In this document: positions 6,229 through 9,620 of the stretch, piece by piece
Layout: the number at the start of each line of letters is the position of its first letter
Numbering within the stretch: position 1 is the first letter of the stretch
From: Rhodospirillales bacterium
Lineage (GTDB): Bacteria; Pseudomonadota; Alphaproteobacteria; UBA828
NCBI GenBank assembly: GCA_026712885.1
Contig: JAPOPO010000508.1
Location: 1 to 9,620 of the forward strand
Reading direction: 5' to 3'
DNA length: 9,620 bases
Program-made: the position numbers and the translations under genes
Notes under the pieces: generated by a model
The model's database searches: none
Told to the model about the DNA's origin: nothing
Seen by the model: the letters and a program-made list of their open reading frames with translations, nothing else

Positions 6229-7002
6229 CTAGCCGCCGGCTGTCGCGCGCGAGGCGGCCCGCTTGCGCGTGGCTTCGCCGAACGCGCCGAAGATCGCCAT
6301 CGAGAACGGGTCCTCGGTCACTTTCCACTCGGGGTGCCATTGCACGCCGAGCGCAAACGCAGGCGCGTCGGCAACGCGCACGGCCTCGATCTGGCTGTCG
6401 GGCGCGGTCGCTTCGACCACGAGCCCCGGCGCAAGGCGATCGATCCCCTGGGCGTGCAGCGAGTTGACCGTGGCCTCCGGCGTGGGCCAGAGCGAGGCCA
6501 GCAGGCCGCCGTCGGCAAGCGACACCTCGTGGGCCGGCCCGTACTGCACGTCGCGGGGCTGGCCATCGACCGAGCGGTGGTCGAGCCGCCCCGGCACGTC
6601 GTGAACGGACTGGTGGAGGCTGCCGCCGAGCGCGACGTTGAGCTCCTGCACGCCGCGGCAGATGCAGAACATCGGGACACCCCGATCGATCGCGGCGCGG
6701 ATGAGCGGCAGGGTCGTCGCGTCCCGCTCGGGGTCGTGGAGCGTGCCGTCGGCGCTCGGCGAGCCGTCGTAGTGGGCGGGCTCCACGTTTGACGGGCTGC
6801 CGGTGAAAAGCAGGCCGTCGAAGCGGTCGAGCACCGTGTCGACGTCCAGCGCCGTGCCGAACGCAGGCACCGTGAGCGGCATACCGCCGGCGGCCTCGGA
6901 CACCGCCCGCATGTACTTGTCGCCAACGATGTGGAAGGGATGAATGCCGATCTGCCGCGCACAGGCAGGCAGGCCGATCAGGGGAACCGGCGCATTGCTC
7001 AT
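6229..7002 (-). CDS. peptidase C26 family gamma-glutamyl hydrolase (PuuD-like)
   Basis: Class-I glutamine-amidotransferase-fold hydrolase of the gamma-glutamyl-gamma-aminobutyrate hydrolase family; PuuD releases glutamate from gamma-glutamyl-GABA in putrescine breakdown. The 257 residues match the family length. The nucleophile Cys is at 115 in MFCICRGVQELNVALGGSL, and the His-Glu pair at 223 and 225 is in LGVQWHPEW, so the triad is complete. Other family segments are FTGSPSNVEPAHYDG (66-80), HDPERDATTLPLIRAAI (89-105) and the substrate-side VNSLHAQGIDRLAPGL (179-194). It starts at ATG 7002, 6 bases after the MATE gene stop, with no strong ribosome site of its own, so it is probably translated from a shared transcript. 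No other Puu-pathway gene (gamma-glutamylputrescine synthetase or oxidase) is in view, so the substrate may be another gamma-glutamyl amine or amide. Confidence 0.93.
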   Translation of the reverse strand: MSNAPVPLIGLPACARQIGIHPFHIVGDKYMRAVSEAAGGMPLTVPAFGTALDVDTVLDRFDGLLFTGSPSNVEPAHYDGSPSADGTLHDPERDATTLPLIRAAIDRGVPMFCICRGVQELNVALGGSLHQSVHDVPGRLDHRSVDGQPRDVQYGPAHEVSLADGGLLASLWPTPEATVNSLHAQGIDRLAPGLVVEATAPDSQIEAVRVADAPAFALGVQWHPEWKVTEDPFSMAIFGAFGEATRKRAASRATAGG

Positions 7003-7008
7003 GTTGGC

Positions 7009-8367
7009 TCAGCTATCACGGGCCGTAGTCGCGGGCAAGAATCCGCCGCGCCGCTGGATGCCCGCATAGATGACGCCCAACCCGACGCCCCGCACCACGT
7101 AGAGCAGCGTCATCGCCAGCCAGAGGCCGTGATTGCCCATGGGCTCGCGCAGCAGCCAGGCGCACGGTGTGAACACGACGAAGGCCAGTATCATCGTATT
7201 CCGCATGTCGGCGGTGCGCGTGGTGCCGGTGAAGACGCCGTCGAGGAAGATGCCCCAGACCGCCACCAGCGGCAGCGCGATCAGCCATGGCAAGTAGTCG
7301 TAAGCCACGGCACGCACGTCCTCGATATCCGTGAGCACGCGGATTATCGGCGCACCGGCGAGGCCGTAGACGGCGACCGTGAGGAGGGCGAGCGCGAAGC
7401 ACCACAGGAAGCAGGCCTGGATGGAGCGGGCCAGATCGTCGCGCCGCCTGGCGCCGAGCGCGCGGCCGGTGAGCGCCTCGACGGCAAAGGCGAAGCCGTC
7501 GAACCCGAAGTTGAGGAAGATGACGAAGTTGAGCAGCACCGCGTTCGCGGCGAGCACCACGTCGCCCTGGCGCGCGCTCAGCGTCGTGAACAGCGCAAAC
7601 GCCGTGATTACGAAGACCGTGCGCAGAAAGATGTCGCCGTTGATCCCGAGGAAGCGCCGCATGGCCGGGGCATCGAGGACGAGGCGCGCACGCCAGTGGC
7701 CGCCATGGCGTTGAGCGAGACGGGCGGCGATGGCGAGGCCGAGGATCAGCCCGGAATAGTCGGCGGCCACCGTGGCCCAGGCGACGCCCGGGACACCAAG
7801 CTCGTAGACGAGCACCAGCACCAGGTCGAGCACGATGTTGATGCCGTTGACGGTGAGCAGCAGCACCAGCGCCGCGCGGGTGTTCTGCATCCCGATGAAC
7901 CAGCCGACGAGCGCGATGTTGGCGAGCGTGGCCGGCGCTCCCCAGACGCGAATGAAGTAGTAGCGCATGCCCTCGCCGGCGACCGCCTCGCTCGGCTCGA
8001 CCAGATAGAAGGCGAGCCAGCCGATCGGACCCTGCAGCGCCAGAAGCACGACCGCGATCGCGAGGGAGATGAGGAGCGCACGGACGAGCGTGGCGCGCGT
8101 CTCGTCCCGGTCGCGGGCACCGAAGGCCTGGGCGGTGAGCCCCGTGGTGCCCATGCGCAGGAAATTGCAGCCGAAATAGATCGTGTTGAAGATCAGCGCG
8201 CCGACCGCGACTGCGCCGAGGAAATGCGGCTCCGGCAGGTGGCCGATCACGGCCGTATCGACCGCGCCGAGCAGCGGGATCGACAGGTTGGAGACGACCA
8301 TCGGCCAGGCCAGGCGCCAGACCCGCCGATGCCAGGCCCAGTCACCCATCGGCGGCAACCGCCGCAT
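7009..8367 (-). CDS. MATE family efflux transporter, DinF-like
   Basis: Inner-membrane exporter of the multidrug and toxic compound extrusion family, driven by proton or sodium antiport. The 452 residues are almost wholly hydrophobic, with about 12 membrane segments in two similar halves. The first half opens with WPMVVSNLSIPLLGAVDTAVIGHL and LRMGTTGLTAQAFGARD (70-86), characteristic of the DinF branch. Asp 37 and Asp 181 (NIVLDLVLV) occupy the positions of the ion-coupling acidic pair described for PfMATE (Asp41 and Asp184); this match is inferred by eye. The second half has FDGFAFAVEALTGRALGAR (289-307). ATG 8367 is supported by GGAGG (complement of 8377-8381) 9 bases upstream; a second ATG six codons later is a weaker choice. 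It lies 45 bases after lolA and 6 bases before the C26 hydrolase, making a likely two-gene unit. The exported compound is unknown. Confidence 0.93.
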   Translation of the reverse strand: MRRLPPMGDWAWHRRVWRLAWPMVVSNLSIPLLGAVDTAVIGHLPEPHFLGAVAVGALIFNTIYFGCNFLRMGTTGLTAQAFGARDRDETRATLVRALLISLAIAVVLLALQGPIGWLAFYLVEPSEAVAGEGMRYYFIRVWGAPATLANIALVGWFIGMQNTRAALVLLLTVNGINIVLDLVLVLVYELGVPGVAWATVAADYSGLILGLAIAARLAQRHGGHWRARLVLDAPAMRRFLGINGDIFLRTVFVITAFALFTTLSARQGDVVLAANAVLLNFVIFLNFGFDGFAFAVEALTGRALGARRRDDLARSIQACFLWCFALALLTVAVYGLAGAPIIRVLTDIEDVRAVAYDYLPWLIALPLVAVWGIFLDGVFTGTTRTADMRNTMILAFVVFTPCAWLLREPMGNHGLWLAMTLLYVVRGVGLGVIYAGIQRRGGFLPATTARDS

Positions 8368-8376
8368 CAGGCCCTG

Positions 8377-8381
8377 CCTCC
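8377..8381 (-). promoter_or_regulatory. ribosome binding site of the MATE gene
   Basis: GGAGG on the minus strand, 9 bases before ATG 8367, in the 45-base gap after lolA. It supports this start over the later in-frame ATG at 8349. Confidence 0.65.
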
Positions 8382-8412
8382 GGCGGCCGGGCGGCCACGC
8401 GGCGAGGCGCGC

Positions 8413-9069
8413 TCAGCGGCGGTCGGGTGTCTTGGCGCGCGGGTCGTCGAAAACGAAGAGCCTGCGCGGCAGTCTGATATTGGTCTCAAGATTGTGCAGG
8501 GAGACGGTGGTCACGAGCCCCTGGGCATCTCTCACCCGCCAGTTGGTGAGGCGCAGCGGGTCGGCGTCCAGGATCAGGGTCAGGCTCCCGCCTCGGGGGT
8601 CGTCCTCGTGAACCACGGTGATCTCGATGCGCTCGTCGCGCTCGACCACTTTCGTCACGTCCACGTCCTCGCTGAAGCGCGTCACCTCTCGCGTGAGCGC
8701 GCCAAGCGGGGTCTCGTAGATGAACCAGTCGTTGACCTGGCCGAGTTCCTTGTCGTGGTAGTGGATCCAGAGCCCATCGCCCACGATGATGACCGGCACC
8801 GGCGGTGCGTATTCCACGCGGAGCAGCCCCGGCCGACGCATGTGGATGACTCCTTCGGCGAAATCGCCCTCAGGCCCGACCTGAGTGAAGTCCGCCCTCA
8901 GGGACTGCAGGCCATTGAGGTAGCGCTCGACGGCGGCGAGCGTTTGCTGCGTTGCTTCGTCGAGGACGGCGGAGCCCGACTGGGCCTGCGCCGGCTGGGT
9001 GGCGGCGAGCCACGCAGCGAGCATGGGGGCAAGGCAGAGGAGGGCGGCAGCGCGAATCAACATCGGCAT
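8413..9069 (-). CDS. lolA: outer-membrane lipoprotein carrier protein LolA
   Basis: Periplasmic chaperone that accepts lipoproteins released by the LolCDE complex and hands them to the outer membrane. With the start at 9069 the protein has 218 residues. It opens with a signal peptide: a short basic n-region (MPMLIR), a hydrophobic core (AAALLCLAPMLAAWLAA) and a likely cleavage after QPAQA near residue 29. The mature part has the LolA pattern: an N-terminal helix (VERYLNGLQSLRADFTQ, 48-63), GVIHMRRPGLLRVEY (73-87), the strand IIVGDGLWIHYHDKELGQV (94-112), LTREVTRFSED, and a C-terminal LHNLETNIRLPRRLFVF with paired strands. ATG at 9063 is equally possible; a more distal GTG at 9111 would put 14 polar residues before the signal peptide and overlaps a hairpin, so I reject it. 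None of these starts has a good ribosome site. It follows ftsK by about 54 bases, a proteobacterial pairing, which backs the assignment. Confidence 0.92.
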   Translation of the reverse strand: MPMLIRAAALLCLAPMLAAWLAATQPAQAQSGSAVLDEATQQTLAAVERYLNGLQSLRADFTQVGPEGDFAEGVIHMRRPGLLRVEYAPPVPVIIVGDGLWIHYHDKELGQVNDWFIYETPLGALTREVTRFSEDVDVTKVVERDERIEITVVHEDDPRGGSLTLILDADPLRLTNWRVRDAQGLVTTVSLHNLETNIRLPRRLFVFDDPRAKTPDRR

Positions 9070-9084
9070 GGTGTGGAATGTAGG

Positions 9085-9111
9085 GTGCGCGGTTCCTGCC
9101 AACAACCGCAC
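9085..9111. other. imperfect stem-loop between ftsK and lolA
   Basis: GTGCGCGGTT (9085-9094) can pair with AACCGCAC (9104-9111) as an 8-bp stem with a two-base bulge and a 9-base loop. It begins 12 bases after the ftsK stop on the minus strand, within the ftsK-lolA gap. There is no T-run after it, so it is not a standard terminator; an mRNA-processing or attenuating hairpin that partly separates ftsK and lolA expression is conceivable. Confidence 0.25.
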
Positions 9112-9123
9112 GGGGAGGAGAAC

Positions 9124-9620
9124 TCAACCGGCCGAGTGGTCTGAGACCAGCACCTCGCGCTTGCCGACATGGTTGGCCTGGCTGACGACGCCTTCGCTCT
9201 CCATCCGCTCGATGATCCGGGCGGCGCGGTTGTAGCCGATCTGGAGATGGCGCTGAACGAAGCTGGTGGAGGCCTTGCGCTCGGCCGAGACCAATGCCAC
9301 CGCCCGGTCGTAGAGCGGATCTTCGTCGCCGCCCTCGTCGATGCCTGCGGCGGCCGTTTCGGGCTCCTCGGTGATCCCCTCGATGTAGTTGGGACGCCCA
9401 TTGGCGCGCAGGAAGTCGGTCACGCGCTCGACCTCGGCATCGCTCACGAAGGGCCCGTGCACCCGCGCCACGCGCCCGCCGGCACTGAGATAGAGCATGT
9501 CACCCTGGCCCAGCAGCTGCTCGGCGCCCGCTTCGCCGAGGATGGTGCGGCTGTCGATCTTGGACGTGACCTGGAAGCTGATCCGCGTCGGGAAGTTGGC
9601 CTTGATGGTGCCGGTGATGA
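9124..9620 (-). CDS. ftsK: DNA translocase FtsK, C-terminal part (5' end outside window)
   Basis: Septal ATP-driven DNA pump that clears the terminus and triggers XerCD recombination at dif during division. The frame is open from the right window edge, giving 164 residues of the C-terminus. The first 40 or so are the end of the RecA-like motor (NFPTRISFQVTSKIDSRTIL, then GEAGAEQLLGQGDMLYLSAG), with AGGRVARVHGPFVSDAEVERV next (residues about 46-66). A short acidic linker (about 81-100) follows, then the gamma winged-helix domain (about 101-160) with RKASTSFVQRHLQIGYNRAARIIERMESEGVVS, which reads the polar KOPS sequences and contacts XerD. The translated part before the internal Met at 9498 matches FtsK, so that Met is not the start. 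The gene ends about 54 bases before lolA. Identification is very secure. Confidence 0.97.
   Translation of the reverse strand, partial: ITGTIKANFPTRISFQVTSKIDSRTILGEAGAEQLLGQGDMLYLSAGGRVARVHGPFVSDAEVERVTDFLRANGRPNYIEGITEEPETAAAGIDEGGDEDPLYDRAVALVSAERKASTSFVQRHLQIGYNRAARIIERMESEGVVSQANHVGKREVLVSDHSAG

Noticed and set aside
6931..9144. A 737-codon open frame on the plus strand.
   Set aside because: It runs antisense across the MATE and lolA genes and into the end of ftsK. Its translation is rich in Arg, Glu, His, Asp and Gly with no fold-like pattern, while the minus-strand proteins there are clear families. Long antisense frames are common in high-GC codon usage.
1..9620. A defence system, prophage, integron, CRISPR array or transposon.
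   Set aside because: No nuclease, integrase, transposase, recombinase or phage proteins and no regularly spaced repeats were found; all gene-sized frames belong to metabolic, transport or core cell functions.

Overview
The window is high-GC bacterial chromosomal DNA (roughly two thirds G+C by eye), tightly packed, with nine genes and short intergenic gaps. The right edge carries the end of ftsK followed by lolA on the same strand, a proteobacterial arrangement. The high GC and the mix of CoA-dependent catabolic genes and an RraA-family gene suggest a free-living alphaproteobacterium, perhaps Rhodospirillales-like. That placement is inferred from protein style, not from a marker gene.

Layout, left to right. 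Bases 2-505 (+) are the 3' end of an alpha/beta-hydrolase carboxylesterase, cut by the window edge. It converges with a minus-strand unit read from 3967 down to 522: an AMP-forming acyl-CoA ligase, a small membrane protein with a PH-like cytosolic domain, and a family III CoA-transferase. The first two overlap by 4 bases (GTGA) and the last two are 9 bases apart, so the three are almost certainly one operon. Upstream of it lies a separate minus-strand family 4 glycosyltransferase (4056-5198). A 94-base divergent intergenic region separates that gene from a plus-strand RraA-family gene (5293-6000).

Between the convergent ends of the RraA gene and the next minus-strand gene (6001-6228) sits a REP-doublet (REPIN-like) element: two related GC-rich hairpins in inverted orientation, one of them a perfect 28-base palindrome. 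The right third is a co-directional minus-strand series: ftsK (3' end), lolA, a MATE-family exporter, and a class-I glutamine-amidotransferase-like hydrolase of the peptidase C26 (PuuD) type. The last two are 6 bases apart.

Functionally, the left operon looks built to activate an unidentified carboxylic acid as a CoA thioester, first with ATP and then by CoA exchange, as in carnitine-type catabolism, but no downstream hydratase or dehydrogenase is visible. The MATE/C26 pair may link export with cleavage of gamma-glutamyl compounds. FtsK and LolA are core functions: chromosome segregation and lipoprotein trafficking. I see no CRISPR, phage, transposase, tRNA or rRNA, and nothing that clearly amounts to a new biological system. 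The best leads are the REPIN-like doublet and the membrane PH-like protein embedded in the CoA operon.
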